Below the pieces are notes generated by a model that did no database searches, was not told the origin of the DNA, and worked only from the letters and a program-made list of their open reading frames with translations. A program made the position numbers and the translations under genes. From Rhodobacter aestuarii (GTDB taxonomy: Bacteria > Pseudomonadota > Alphaproteobacteria > Rhodobacterales > Rhodobacteraceae), in NCBI RefSeq assembly GCF_900156655.1, contig NZ_FTOG01000005.1:186001-250000 (forward strand): a stretch of 64,000 nucleotides of DNA. Reading direction: 5' to 3'. This document shows positions 55,566-64,000 of this stretch, piece by piece (within the stretch, counting starts at the first letter, position 1; each line of letters opens with the position of its first letter).

Positions 55566-55796
55566 TCAGAAGCCCGCGAACGTATGGGGCAGGGTCGGCG
55601 GCTCAAGCCGTTCGCCCAGACCGATATCGCGGCGCATGTGGTCATCCAAACGGTCCATCGCGCGGGCCGTGGTGCGCAGGGTCATCCAGTCCAGAACCAA
55701 TCGCAAAACGGCAGCGCCGGGGCGCAACGCAGCGGGGCGGTGCGACAGCGTGAGGCTCGGATACGACAGGGCGGCGGCGGTAGACAGACCCGACAT
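55566..55796 (-). CDS. DUF1127 domain protein
   Basis: 76 residues from the ATG complementary to 55796, with GAAAGG upstream; the frame is open further but not family-like. The C-terminal half has RTTARAMDRLDDHMRRDIGLGE, the DUF1127 pattern (L..L.DH.LRDIGL), known in small alphaproteobacterial proteins that affect phosphate, carbon or RNA metabolism. The N-terminus is Ala/Leu/Ser-rich. It is divergent from the MocR gene and lies next to its operator-like repeats, so the same regulator may control it. Confidence 0.8.
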   Translation of the reverse strand: MSGLSTAAALSYPSLTLSHRPAALRPGAAVLRLVLDWMTLRTTARAMDRLDDHMRRDIGLGERLEPPTLPHTFAGF

Positions 55797-55821
55797 GGGA
55801 CACCTTTCAGGACGAAGTTCT

Positions 55822-55857
55822 GTATTGATACAATCCAGCCTTTGCTGGTATTGATAC
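55822..55857. promoter_or_regulatory. Direct repeats GTATTGATAC in the MocR/DUF1127 intergenic region
   Basis: Two identical 10-mers at 55822-55831 and 55848-55857, 26 bp apart start to start; a weaker third copy ACTGATACAA lies at 55898-55907, just inside the MocR gene. MocR-type regulators often bind direct repeats in their own promoters. Each repeat is nearly palindromic (GTAT-TG-ATAC). Confidence 0.6.
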
Positions 55858-55894
55858 CCTACAAAATCCGCACAATCCGCGCGAGAGAAACATT

Positions 55895-57304
55895 GTGACT
55901 GATACAAGTTGGAAGCCAGACCTGCCCGTTCAGTCGGGTCCGAAGTATTTGGCGCTGGTGCGCGCGCTGCGTGATGGCGTGCGTCGCGGCGATTTGGCGC
56001 CCGGTTCGCGGCTGCCCACAGTCCGAGACTTGGCGTGGAAACTAGGGGTTACGCCCGGAACGGTGGCGCGCGCCTATCAATTGGCGACGCAAGAGGGGCT
56101 TTTGGAAGCCGCCGTCGGACGCGGAACATTTGTATCAAAACAATCACGTCGTCTTGGTCCGACCGAATCGCTTTATCAACAACCGCTCTCTGACCCCGCC
56201 GATGACGGGCTGATCGACCTGCGCTCGCCGCAATTGCCCGATGTGGGGCAGTCGCAAGCGTTGTCGCAAGCGATGGTCGGCGCGGCCGAGGAACTGGGCG
56301 AGCATTATCTGGAATATCCCGGCCTGCGGCGCGACCGCTATTGCCGGGTGGCGGCGCTTGACTGGTTCTCGAACTGCTCGCTGGAGCATATGATCGACGC
56401 CGATGATCTGGTGCTGACGCATGGCGGGCAAAACGGCATCAACATTGTGCTGCAATGCTGCTTGCGCGGTGACCGGCCCGTGGTGCTCTGCGAGGAACTG
56501 GCTTACCCCGGCTTTCGTCATGCCGCGCGGCTCACGCGTGCCGAGGTGGTGGCGGTGAAGCTTGACGACGAAGGCATGATCCCTGAGGCGCTGGATGCCG
56601 CGTGCCGCCGCTATGGCGGGCAGGTGGTCTGTGTCACGCCCGATGCGCAAAACCCGACCACGGCGCGGATGTCGAACGAACGCCGCCACGCCATTGCCGA
56701 GGTGGCGCGGCGCCACGATCTGCAAATCATCGAGGATGATTGCTACACCGCGCCGGTGTCCGGGCTGGATGCGTTGCGCGCTATCGCGCCGGAACGCACC
56801 TGGCATGTGACCTCGCTTTCGAAAACCATCTCGGCGGGGATGCGCTTTGGCATTGTCATCGCGCCCGAGGGGATGGGCGAGGCGGGGCGGCTCACCGCGC
56901 AGCACAGCTTCTTTGGCCTGCCGCGCCCGGTGACCGATATCATCACCCGGCTTTTTAAAAGCGGCGAGGCGATGCGGTTGCGCCATGATGCGCAAGAGGT
57001 GATGAGCCGCCGTCTGCAAATGGTGGTCGAAGCGCTTGAGGGCCATGACATCGCTTGGCAACCGGGGTTGAGCTTCATCTGGCTGCGGCTTCCCTTTGGC
57101 TGGCGTGCCTCCACCTTCGCCCGCGTGGCAGAGGCGGAAGGGGTGCTGGTGCGCTCGGCCGATGAATATGTGCTCTATGATGGCCATGCACCGAATGCCG
57201 TGCGGCTTGCCCTTTCGGGCGGGGTGCCGGAGGAACGTTTGATGCGCGCCATCGCCAAGCTGCGCGATCTGCTCAAGAATCCGCCCGGCGATCTGCCCGT
57301 CTAG
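55895..57304 (+). CDS. MocR-type PLP-dependent transcriptional regulator
   Basis: 469 residues from GTG 55895. The N-terminal GntR winged helix (ALVRALRDGVRRGDLAPGSRLPTVRDLAWKLGVTPGTVARAY, about 20-70) is followed by an aminotransferase class I domain with the PLP-binding parts: LTHGGQNGINIVLQ, ITPDAQNPTTAR-like VTPDAQNPTTARMS, IIEDDCYTAP (Asp) and SLSKTISAGMRFG, with the Lys for PLP. It usually senses an amine or amino acid. It is beside polyamine transport genes, which suggests control of them, and beside GTATTGATAC repeats. Confidence 0.92.
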   Translation: MTDTSWKPDLPVQSGPKYLALVRALRDGVRRGDLAPGSRLPTVRDLAWKLGVTPGTVARAYQLATQEGLLEAAVGRGTFVSKQSRRLGPTESLYQQPLSDPADDGLIDLRSPQLPDVGQSQALSQAMVGAAEELGEHYLEYPGLRRDRYCRVAALDWFSNCSLEHMIDADDLVLTHGGQNGINIVLQCCLRGDRPVVLCEELAYPGFRHAARLTRAEVVAVKLDDEGMIPEALDAACRRYGGQVVCVTPDAQNPTTARMSNERRHAIAEVARRHDLQIIEDDCYTAPVSGLDALRAIAPERTWHVTSLSKTISAGMRFGIVIAPEGMGEAGRLTAQHSFFGLPRPVTDIITRLFKSGEAMRLRHDAQEVMSRRLQMVVEALEGHDIAWQPGLSFIWLRLPFGWRASTFARVAEAEGVLVRSADEYVLYDGHAPNAVRLALSGGVPEERLMRAIAKLRDLLKNPPGDLPV

Positions 57305-57496
57305 GCCGCAAATTCGCGCCCTAGTTGAGCCGCTTGGGCGGGCTGCACAAATCTTTGGCATTTGCCGCTTGTGGCTGCGTTTGCCTGCCCGCGCGCGCAC
57401 CGCCCCCCCTTTTCTCTGCCGATGGCCTGTGCAAATTTGGCCAAAGCTGCGCGCATTTGCCTGCAGCGCGTGCCTTCGGGCCAGAGGGAGAATTTC

Positions 57497-58378
57497 ATGT
57501 CGGCATCCCCCTTGCGGCGGCTGGCGCGTTCAGAAACGGCCAATGGCTATTTGATGGTCAGCCCCACGCTGATCTATGCCGTGCTGCTGCTGGCGGCGCC
57601 GCTGGTGATCATCTTTGCCTATTCCTTCTTCAAGGATGGCTATCTGGAGGTGATCCACGAATTCACCACCGCCAACTATATCGAGGCGTGGAGCGACCCG
57701 ATCTTTCGCGCGATCTTGCTGCGCTCGGTGACGGTGTCGGCGATCGTGACCTTTGTCACCGTGGTGCTGGCGTTCCCGATTGCCTATTTCATCTCGTTCA
57801 ATGTGCCTGCGGCCAATAAATCGCGCTGGCTATTTTTGATCACGATCCCGTTTTGGACCTCCTATCTGATCCGGGTGTTTCAGTGGAAAGTGATCCTTGG
57901 CTACAATGGGGTGATCAACTCGGTGCTGATGGGGCTCGGCATCACCGATGACCCGCTGCAAATGCTCAACACCATCGGCGCGATTGCGATCACGCTCGCC
58001 CATGCCTACGCGCCCTTCGCGATTTTGCCGATCTTTGTGAGCCTTGAGAAAATCGACCGCTCGCTTTTGGAGGCAGGCCAAGACCTTGGCGAAAGCCGTT
58101 TGATGACCTTTTGGCGCGTGACGTTACCCTTGGCGATGCCCGGCGTGATTGGCGCGGTGATGATTGTCTTCATCCCGACGATTGGCGATTACGTCACCCC
58201 CGTCATCATCGGCGGCGGCAAGTTGCCCATGGTCGCCAATATGATCCAGATGGATATGCTGAAGATCGACAATAAGCCTCTTGGCTCTGCGATTGCGGTT
58301 TCCTCGATGTTCGTCGTGGCGGCGATTTCGCTGATCTTCCTTTTCCTCAACCGCCGCTTTCTGAGGGGGCCGAAATGA
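57497..58378 (+). CDS. Spermidine/putrescine-type ABC transporter permease (PotB-like)
   Basis: 293 residues from ATG 57497, with AGAGGGAG upstream; the longer frame has no family match. Six membrane helices, for example LIYAVLLLAAPLVIIFAYSFF and VTFVTVVLAFPIAYFISF. The permease-ATPase coupling loop EAGQDLGESRLMTFWRVTLPLAMPGVIG (EAA-like, about 190-217) is typical. It lies 192 nt after the MocR gene. It is the PotB-type half of an importer of polyamine-like compounds; the substrate is inferred from the family. Confidence 0.9.
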   Translation: MSASPLRRLARSETANGYLMVSPTLIYAVLLLAAPLVIIFAYSFFKDGYLEVIHEFTTANYIEAWSDPIFRAILLRSVTVSAIVTFVTVVLAFPIAYFISFNVPAANKSRWLFLITIPFWTSYLIRVFQWKVILGYNGVINSVLMGLGITDDPLQMLNTIGAIAITLAHAYAPFAILPIFVSLEKIDRSLLEAGQDLGESRLMTFWRVTLPLAMPGVIGAVMIVFIPTIGDYVTPVIIGGGKLPMVANMIQMDMLKIDNKPLGSAIAVSSMFVVAAISLIFLFLNRRFLRGPK

Positions 58379-59181
58379 AATTCTCTGGCCTGCGGCTCTA
58401 CGCGCTCCTCTATCTGCTTTTCCTTTATGCACCGATCCTGCTTTTGCCGGTCTTTGCCTTCAATGACGGCACGGTGATTGCCTTCCCGCTCAAGGGCTTC
58501 ACGCTTGAGTGGTTTGGGCAAATGGCCTCGAATGACACGCTGGGCCGTGCGCTGGTGAATTCGCTGATCATCGCACTTTCGACCGCGATCCTGTCCACGA
58601 CGCTTGGCATTTTCGCTGCCCGCTCGGCCACTCGCTACCATTACGCAGGCAAAGCGGGGGTGATGGGGCTGATCATGCTGCCGCTGGTGCTGCCCGAGAT
58701 CATCGTGGCGGTGTCTTTGCTCGTCGTGCTTTTGGGCATGGGGATGACGCTCTCCATTTTCACCGTGATCTTGGGCCATGTGCTGATTGCCACGCCCTAT
58801 GCGATTGCGGTGCTGAACGCGGCCTTTTCAACGCTCGATCAATCGCTCGAAGAAGCGGCCTATGATCTGGGAGAGACGAAATGGTCCACCTTCCGGCTGA
58901 TCATTTTGCCGCTGGTTACACCGGGCATCATTTCCTCGGCGCTGATGGCTTTCACCATCTCTTTGGATGAGTTCATCATCGCCTTCTTCCTCGCGGGCGA
59001 GCAGGTGACGCTGCCGACCTATATTTACTCGCAGCTGCGCTTCCCAAAACAAATCCCGATGATCATGGCACTTGGCACTGTCTTGGTGCTCGCCTCAGTC
59101 ATCTTGCTCACCTTGGCCGAATATTTCCGCCGTCGCGGTCTTGCGAAAACCGGCGCCAAAGATACCGGAGGTTTCCTGTGA
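58375..59181 (+). CDS. Spermidine/putrescine-type ABC transporter permease (PotC-like)
   Basis: 268 residues, start coupled (ATGA) to the preceding permease. Six hydrophobic segments: YALLYLLFLYAPILLLPVFAF, MGLIMLPLVLPEIIVAVSLLVVLLG and others. The EAA-like loop EEAAYDLGETKWSTFRLIILPLVTPGIISS (about 160-190) contacts the ATPase. It ends at 59181 with a stop overlapping the ATPase start. It is the second permease of the importer. Confidence 0.9.
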   Translation: MKFSGLRLYALLYLLFLYAPILLLPVFAFNDGTVIAFPLKGFTLEWFGQMASNDTLGRALVNSLIIALSTAILSTTLGIFAARSATRYHYAGKAGVMGLIMLPLVLPEIIVAVSLLVVLLGMGMTLSIFTVILGHVLIATPYAIAVLNAAFSTLDQSLEEAAYDLGETKWSTFRLIILPLVTPGIISSALMAFTISLDEFIIAFFLAGEQVTLPTYIYSQLRFPKQIPMIMALGTVLVLASVILLTLAEYFRRRGLAKTGAKDTGGFL

Positions 59182-60308
59182 ACCAACCCGCCCCGAAAGC
59201 CGCGCCCGCGCCGCTCGAAAGCCGCCGCAAGATGATCGAATTCGATCAAGTGCACAAATATTACGGCGATTACCACGCGCTGCGCGGCATTTCTGCGGTG
59301 ATCCGCGAGGGTGAGTTCTTCTCGCTTCTTGGCCCCTCTGGCTGTGGCAAGACCACCCTCCTGCGCACAATTGCGGGGTTTGAAGACATTTCATCCGGCG
59401 CTGTGCTGATCGACGGCAAGCATATGGAAGATGTGCCGCCGAACAAACGCCCCACCAATATGGTGTTCCAATCCTACGCGATTTTCCCGCATTTGACGGT
59501 GGGCGAAAACGTGGGCTTTGGCCTGCGCCGCGACCCGCGCCCGGCGGCGGAAAAGGCGCAAGCGGTGGAACAGGCGCTCGAAATGGTGGGGCTGAAGGGC
59601 TATGGCGCCCGCGCGGCCCATGCGCTTTCGGGCGGGCAACGCCAACGCGTGGCTTTGGCCCGCGCGCTGATCCTCAAGCCCAAGGTGCTGCTCCTTGATG
59701 AGCCGCTTTCCGCGCTGGATAAAAAGATCCGCGAGCAGATGCAGGTTGAACTGATCAAGCTGCAACGTGAAGTGGGCATCACCTTCGTTCTGGTCACCCA
59801 TGACCAAGAAGAAGCGCTCGTCATGTCAGACCGGATCGCAGTGATGTTTGAAGGCGAGATCGCACAACTGGCTGACCCCGAAACGCTGTATCGGCGCCCC
59901 GCCTCGCGCCGGGTGGCGGATTTCATCGGTGTGATGAACTTCCTGCCCGCGACGGTGCTGGGCGAGGGCAATGGCCATGTACAATTGGAGGTCGCGGGGC
60001 TTGGCCCGGTGGATATCACCGACGATCAAGCACAGGCCATCCCCACGGGCGAGCCTGCGGCGGTGGGCTTCCGCCCCGAAACGCTGACAATCTTGTATGA
60101 AGGCCAAACCGCGACCGACCGCGAAGCGCCGGGCGTGATTGATGAGGTCGTCTATTACGGCGACATGACCTATTACGACGTGAAGCTCGATGGCGTGGAA
60201 AAGCCGGTGCGGATTTCCATGCGCAACGTCTTTGGCCGCGAGGTGCTCGATGTGGGCACCCGCACCCGCGTGGCGTGGTCGCCCGGCGCGCTGGTGCTTT
60301 TCCGCTAA
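59178..60308 (+). CDS. Spermidine/putrescine-type ABC transporter ATP-binding protein (PotA-like)
   Basis: 376 residues from GTG 59178, coupled to the preceding stop. Walker A GPSGCGKTTLLR (about 53-64), Q-loop MVFQSYAIFPHLTV, signature LSGGQRQRVALARAL, Walker B VLLLDEPLSALD and the switch His in VLVTHDQEEALVMSDR are all present. The C-terminal part (about 250-376) is a TOBE-like regulatory domain (PVDITDDQAQAI, GFRPETLTIL). The binding protein (PotD-like) is missing from this operon. Confidence 0.94.
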   Translation: MNQPAPKAAPAPLESRRKMIEFDQVHKYYGDYHALRGISAVIREGEFFSLLGPSGCGKTTLLRTIAGFEDISSGAVLIDGKHMEDVPPNKRPTNMVFQSYAIFPHLTVGENVGFGLRRDPRPAAEKAQAVEQALEMVGLKGYGARAAHALSGGQRQRVALARALILKPKVLLLDEPLSALDKKIREQMQVELIKLQREVGITFVLVTHDQEEALVMSDRIAVMFEGEIAQLADPETLYRRPASRRVADFIGVMNFLPATVLGEGNGHVQLEVAGLGPVDITDDQAQAIPTGEPAAVGFRPETLTILYEGQTATDREAPGVIDEVVYYGDMTYYDVKLDGVEKPVRISMRNVFGREVLDVGTRTRVAWSPGALVLFR

Positions 60309-60336
60309 AAGGGCAGGGCGGTTCACCGCACTGCAA

Positions 60337-60361
60337 AAGGGCGCTCTAAACGGGCGCCCTT
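60337..60361 (+). terminator. Terminator-like hairpin after the ABC operon
   Basis: AAGGGCGC (60337-60344) and GCGCCCTT (60354-60361) with a 9-nt loop, 29 nt after the ATPase stop. The T run is weak, so read-through is possible. Confidence 0.5.
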
Positions 60362-60405
60362 CGACTTTGTGCAAATATCCCGGGGCGTGAATTTTGTGCG
60401 GTACG

Positions 60406-60432
60406 CACAAAAGAGGGGGGCAGCGCCCCCCT
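60406..60432 (-). terminator. Rho-independent terminator of typA
   Basis: On the - strand: GGGGGGC, 3-nt loop, GCCCCCC (arms 60425-60431 and 60415-60421), then TCTTTTG. It lies 9 nt beyond the typA stop. Confidence 0.7.
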
Positions 60433-60440
60433 TCTTCCTC

Positions 60441-62261
60441 TTAGCCTTCGGTGCGCGCGGCGCGTTTGCGCTCATGCGGATCCAGCAGGCGCTTGCGCAG
60501 GCGCACGATTTTCGGCGTCACTTCCACAAGCTCATCATCGTCGATATAGGCGATGGCCTCTTCAAGGCTCATCCGCACCGGGGGCGTCAGCCGCACGGCT
60601 TCATCGGTGCCCGAGGCGCGCACGTTCGTCAGCTTCTTGCCTTTGAGCGGGTTCACCTCAAGATCGTTGTCGCGCGAATGCTCGCCAATGATCATGCCTT
60701 GATAGACCTGCTCTTGCGCACCGATGAAGAGCTTACCGCGCTCTTCCAGGTTCCACAGCGCATAGGCTACCGAAACGCCGTTCTCCATCGAGATCAGCAC
60801 GCCTTGGCGACGGCCCGCGATCGGGCCTTTATAGGCGGCCCAGCCGTGGAAGATGCGGTTCAAGACGCCGTTGCCGCGCGTGTCGGTCATGAACTCGCCT
60901 TGGTAGCCAATGAGCCCGCGCGAGGGCACATGGGCGACGATCCGGGTCTTGCCATGGCCCGCCGGGCGCATCTCGACCAGATCGCCTTTGCGCGGGCCGG
61001 TCAGCTTTTCGATCACCGCGCCGGAATATTCATCATCCACATCGACGATGACTTCTTCAATCGGCTCCATCCGCTCGCCGTTTTCCTCACGGAAGATCAC
61101 GCGCGGGCGCGAGATGGAAAGCTCAAAGCCTTCGCGGCGCATGTTTTCGATCAGCACGCCCATTTGAAGTTCGCCCCGACCCGAGACCACGAAAGCCTCG
61201 CCGCCCGGCGTGTCTTCGACGCGGATCGCCACGTTTACCTCGGCCTCTTTCATCAGACGCTCGCGGATCACGCGCGATTGCACCTTATTGCCGTCTTTGC
61301 CGGCCAAGGGGCTGTCGTTGATGCCAAAGGTGACCGAGATCGTCGGCGGGTCGATCGGCTGGGCCGGGATCGGCGCTTCGATGTCGAGCGCGCAGAGCGT
61401 ATCGGCCACGGTGGCTTTGGTCATGCCCGCGATGGTGACAATGTCGCCCGCTTCGGCCACGTCAATCGGCTGCTGCGTCAGGCCACGGAAGGCGAGGATC
61501 TTGGTGCAGCGGAATTGCTCAATCCGTTCACCGGTGCGGCTCAGCGCTTTCAGCGTATCGCCCACTTTCAAGCGGCCCGCTTCCACACGCCCCGTCAGAA
61601 TGCGGCCAATGAACGGGTCGGCCGAAAGCGTCGTTGCCAGCATTTGGAACGGCTCGTCAGCGCGGAATTCTTGTTTCGGCGGCTCAACATGCTTGAGGAT
61701 CAAATCAAACAGCGCCGAAAGGTCTTGGCGCGGGCCATCCAGTTCCAGATCCGCCCAGCCACCAATGCCCGACGCATAGACATGCGGGAAATCAAGCTGC
61801 TCGTCGGTCGCGCCAAGGTTGGCAAAGAGGTCGAACACTTCGTTCAGCGCGTTTTCCGGGTCGGCGGCGGGTTTGTCGACCTTGTTGAGCACGACAATCG
61901 GCTTGAGCCCCAGCGCCAGCGCTTTCGAGGTCACAAACTTGGTTTGCGGCATCGGCCCTTCGGCGGCGTCGACCAGCAAGCAAACGCCATCGACCATCGA
62001 CAGGATGCGCTCCACTTCGCCGCCAAAGTCGGCGTGGCCGGGGGTGTCGACGATGTTGATGCGCGTGCCTTTCCATTCAACCGAGGTACATTTGGCCAAG
62101 ATGGTGATACCGCGTTCGCGCTCAATATCGTTGCTGTCCATCGCCCGTTCGGCAATGGCTTGGTTTTCACGGAAAGCACCTGATTGGCTCAGGAGCTTGT
62201 CGACAAGAGTGGTCTTGCCGTGGTCAACGTGTGCGATGATCGCAATATTGCGAATGTCCAT
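60441..62261 (-). CDS. typA: Translational GTPase TypA/BipA
   Basis: 606 residues from the ATG complementary to 62261; the frame has 11 extra codons upstream without family sequence. EF-G-like: G1 [16 protein letters not shown], switch [11 protein letters not shown]3 [16 protein letters not shown]4 VVLNKVDKP; then beta-barrel, domain V ([19 protein letters not shown]) and the BipA-specific C-terminus ([32 protein letters not shown]). It acts on the ribosome in 50S assembly under stress or low temperature. Length fits (about 605). It is preceded on the same strand by the SMR gene. Confidence 0.97.
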   Translation of the reverse strand: MDIRNIAIIAHVDHGKTTLVDKLLSQSGAFRENQAIAERAMDSNDIERERGITILAKCTSVEWKGTRINIVDTPGHADFGGEVERILSMVDGVCLLVDAAEGPMPQTKFVTSKALALGLKPIVVLNKVDKPAADPENALNEVFDLFANLGATDEQLDFPHVYASGIGGWADLELDGPRQDLSALFDLILKHVEPPKQEFRADEPFQMLATTLSADPFIGRILTGRVEAGRLKVGDTLKALSRTGERIEQFRCTKILAFRGLTQQPIDVAEAGDIVTIAGMTKATVADTLCALDIEAPIPAQPIDPPTISVTFGINDSPLAGKDGNKVQSRVIRERLMKEAEVNVAIRVEDTPGGEAFVVSGRGELQMGVLIENMRREGFELSISRPRVIFREENGERMEPIEEVIVDVDDEYSGAVIEKLTGPRKGDLVEMRPAGHGKTRIVAHVPSRGLIGYQGEFMTDTRGNGVLNRIFHGWAAYKGPIAGRRQGVLISMENGVSVAYALWNLEERGKLFIGAQEQVYQGMIIGEHSRDNDLEVNPLKGKKLTNVRASGTDEAVRLTPPVRMSLEEAIAYIDDDELVEVTPKIVRLRKRLLDPHERKRAARTEG

Positions 62262-62333
62262 GGGGTCCGCCTGTTCGAGATTTGAGTGCCGCATAAGCGA
62301 AAAGCACCCGTTTGGCCAGCGTTAAGCGCGCCC

Positions 62334-62666
62334 TCAATGGCTGGCAGACGAAAACAGGTTTATGACAAGGATGCCCGAAAGGATCAGACCGATGCCGAAA
62401 ACGGCGGGAAGATCAAGTTTTTGGCCAAAAATCAGCCACCCGGACAGGGCGATGAGAATGATTCCAAGCCCGGACCAAAGCGCATAGGTGATGCCAAGCG
62501 GCAGTTCACGCAGCACCAAAGTAAAGAACCAAAACGCAAAACCAAAGCTGATGATCACGCCCACGGTCGGCCAGAACCGGGTGAATTGTTGCGATGCTTG
62601 CAGGCAGTTGGAGCCAAAGATTTCAAACAAAACCGCAATGATTAAAAGGAGATAAGTCTTGATCAT
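62334..62666 (-). CDS. Small multidrug resistance (SMR) family transporter
   Basis: 110 residues, the usual SMR length, from the ATG complementary to 62666 that overlaps the preceding YitT stop (ATGA). There are four helices. The essential membrane Glu lies in LLIIAVLFEIFGSNCLQ (residue 15; Glu14 in EmrE). Other family marks are GITYALWSGLGIILIALSGWLIFGQKLD with the conserved W and GQKLD. It exports cationic compounds or guanidinium-like molecules by proton exchange. Substrate not predictable from this alone. Confidence 0.92.
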   Translation of the reverse strand: MIKTYLLLIIAVLFEIFGSNCLQASQQFTRFWPTVGVIISFGFAFWFFTLVLRELPLGITYALWSGLGIILIALSGWLIFGQKLDLPAVFGIGLILSGILVINLFSSASH

Positions 62667-63280
62667 GAGACGATGTACCAATCCCTTCGGTGGTTAAATG
62701 CAATCACAAAGTTCAAAACCAATGCCCCCAGAAGGGACCAACCCACCCGGTCGAGCGGCAAAAGCCAAACCGCAAAGGCAAACAGACACAGGTCGTGTCC
62801 AAGTTGCACATATCCGGCGCGCCAGCCAAGTTTATCTTGCAAAATGAGCGCGACAATCGACACGCCGCCCAAAGACCCGGAGTGACGGAAGAGCCCCAAA
62901 AGCCCAACGCCCGCCGCCGCGCCAAACAAAAGCGCCGCCGCTGCGGGGTGGATGCTTTGGAGCACGACGAAGGGTTTGAGCGCCTCGGCCATCAACGACA
63001 CCAGCGTCACCGTGGCGAGCGATTTGAAGCAAAAGATCGGACCGCGCGCCCACCAAGCGAGCGCATAAAACGGGATGTTGAGCCCAAAGAACAGCGCCGA
63101 GAAGTTCCAGCCTGTCGCGTAAGACAGAATGAGCGCCATCCCCGCCGTGCCGCCCGTCACCAGCCCGGCGGCGCGCAACAGGTGGATGCCAAGCGCAGCC
63201 TGCGCGGAGGCAATCACGAGGCCCTGAATGTCCTCGAAAAACGTGTAACGGCGGGGCGGGACATTTGCGTCAACACTCAT
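62663..63280 (-). CDS. YitT family membrane protein
   Basis: 205 residues with five or six helices. Family marks: FEDIQGLVIASAQAALGIHLLRAAGLVTGGTAGMALILSY, FFGLNIPFYALAW, FRHSGSLGGVSIVALILQDKLGWRAG and the ending NHRRDWY. The usual C-terminal DUF2179 domain is missing. The next gene upstream (63332-63949) is a paralogue. It overlaps the SMR gene by 4 nt. Function unknown; YitT proteins are membrane proteins without an established substrate. Confidence 0.87.
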   Translation of the reverse strand: MSVDANVPPRRYTFFEDIQGLVIASAQAALGIHLLRAAGLVTGGTAGMALILSYATGWNFSALFFGLNIPFYALAWWARGPIFCFKSLATVTLVSLMAEALKPFVVLQSIHPAAAALLFGAAAGVGLLGLFRHSGSLGGVSIVALILQDKLGWRAGYVQLGHDLCLFAFAVWLLPLDRVGWSLLGALVLNFVIAFNHRRDWYIVS

Positions 63281-63331
63281 GACCTAAATATAGGCCTGAT
63301 GCGACATTCCGTCAAGAACACTAAAGGAAGG

Positions 63332-63949
63332 TCAGCTTGCCACGTAGCGATCACGGCGGTGGTTGATGAGAATAATGGCATTCAGCACCATTGCGCCCAA
63401 AAGCGACCACAAAACCTTATCGAAGGGCAGCACGAAGACAGCGAGCAAAAACACGCCGCAATCGAAGATGACTTGGGTCTTGCCCGCTTTGAACCCGGTC
63501 TTGTCTTGCAGATAAAGCGCCACAATGCCCACGCCGCCAAGGCTGGCGCCGTGGCGAAACAGCATCAAAAGCCCCGCGCCCGAAATCACCCCCGACAGCA
63601 CCGCCGCCGCAGCGATATTGAGCGAGGCGAAATCGATGAGATGCGGTGCCAGCAGCGAAAAGCCCGACATCAGCGCAATGGCGATGAAGGTTTTGAGCGT
63701 GAACTTTAGCCCCATGCGCCGGAAGGCGAGCCAGTAAAACGGCAGGTTGAGGCAAAAGAAGATCGCGCCAAAGGTCCAGCCGGTGATGTAGCTCAGCACC
63801 AGCGACAGCCCCGCGATTTGGCCCGTAAACAGCCCCGAGCCGTGCAAGAACACCACCGAAAGCGCGGTGAGCATGGTGCCAGACACCAGCCCTTGCGCAT
63901 CGTCAAGGGGGCTGTGGCGGGCGGCGGGAGGGGCGTCAGGTGTCATCAT
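63332..63949 (-). CDS. YitT family membrane protein (paralogue)
   Basis: 205 residues, the same length and topology as the neighbour. Shared segments include DDAQGLVSGTMLTALSVVFLHGSGLFTGQIAGLSLVLSYITGW, FRHGASLGGVGIVALYLQDKTGF and the NHRRDRY end. A Pro/Ala-rich N-terminus of 20 residues is extra compared with typical members. Its tandem arrangement with the other YitT gene indicates a local duplication, now well diverged. Start ATG at 63949; a second ATG follows immediately. The last 51 bases of the window hold nothing recognisable. Confidence 0.85.
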   Translation of the reverse strand: MMTPDAPPAARHSPLDDAQGLVSGTMLTALSVVFLHGSGLFTGQIAGLSLVLSYITGWTFGAIFFCLNLPFYWLAFRRMGLKFTLKTFIAIALMSGFSLLAPHLIDFASLNIAAAAVLSGVISGAGLLMLFRHGASLGGVGIVALYLQDKTGFKAGKTQVIFDCGVFLLAVFVLPFDKVLWSLLGAMVLNAIILINHRRDRYVAS

Positions 63950-64000
63950 GGCGCGCTTCTGGCACGGGTATGAAAAAGGGGCAAGAGGGGCTGTTGCAGC

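Overview
The window looks like a piece of an alphaproteobacterial chromosome, most likely Rhodobacteraceae/Paracoccaceae. It is GC-rich with strong third-position G/C. It carries RTX proteins ending in Hint domains, a DUF1127 protein, spike-base proteins of the Rhodobacter GTA type, and MocR/polyamine ABC genes typical of that group. The genus cannot be told from the sequence alone.

Region 1 (1-18632, all + strand) is the late half of a lambda-like tailed prophage. The order is terminase large subunit (cut by the window edge), gpW-like joiner, portal, a fused ClpP-type prohead protease/major capsid protein, DUF2190 decoration protein, head-tail joiners, tail tube, tail assembly chaperones G and G-T, tape measure, four distal tail/hub proteins, a tail-fibre-like protein, a lysis cassette (holin, endolysin, small membrane protein), a spike base and fibre module, and an overlapping Rz/Rz1 spanin pair. 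G and G-T are joined by a lambda-type -1 frameshift at GGGAAAG. No integrase, repressor or replication gene is visible; they would lie to the left.

Region 2 (18831-37016) is a surface polysaccharide locus: a membrane O-acyltransferase, a GT4 and a GT2 glycosyltransferase (+), then a block on the - strand with a Wzy-like polymerase, a pyruvyltransferase-family protein, two GT4 enzymes, a Wzx flippase, a nitroreductase-like protein, ManC and ManB for GDP-mannose, and the YjbF/YjbH export pair. It suggests a mannose-containing, possibly acetylated and pyruvylated, Wzx/Wzy-type polymer. A truncated WecA/MraY-type initiating transferase lies near 39.9 kb, and UDP-glucose dehydrogenase at 44.8 kb could feed the same pathway.

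Region 3 (37017-55102) holds a delta-class carbonic anhydrase, a truncated RTX gene running into the antisense of the WecA-like remnant, cysD-cysNC sulfate activation genes divergent from a LuxR-type regulator, a lone second copy of the GTA/prophage spike base gene, ugd, and three consecutive Hint-domain genes: a 1722-residue cadherin-like/RTX/Hint protein, a Hint-only protein and a 624-residue RTX/Hint protein.

Region 4 (55103-64000) is ordinary chromosome: a small conserved protein, a DUF1127 gene divergent from a MocR-type regulator, a PotB-PotC-PotA type ABC importer without its binding protein, typA, an SMR transporter and two tandem YitT-family membrane proteins.

The most interesting points are: the frameshift signal; an in-frame internal start with a perfect Shine-Dalgarno inside the protease-capsid fusion (a lambda C/Nu3-like arrangement); the 81-bp perfect duplication beside it; the two spike base paralogues; the Hint cluster with a thrice-repeated pre-Hint module; and the RTX/WecA recombination scar.
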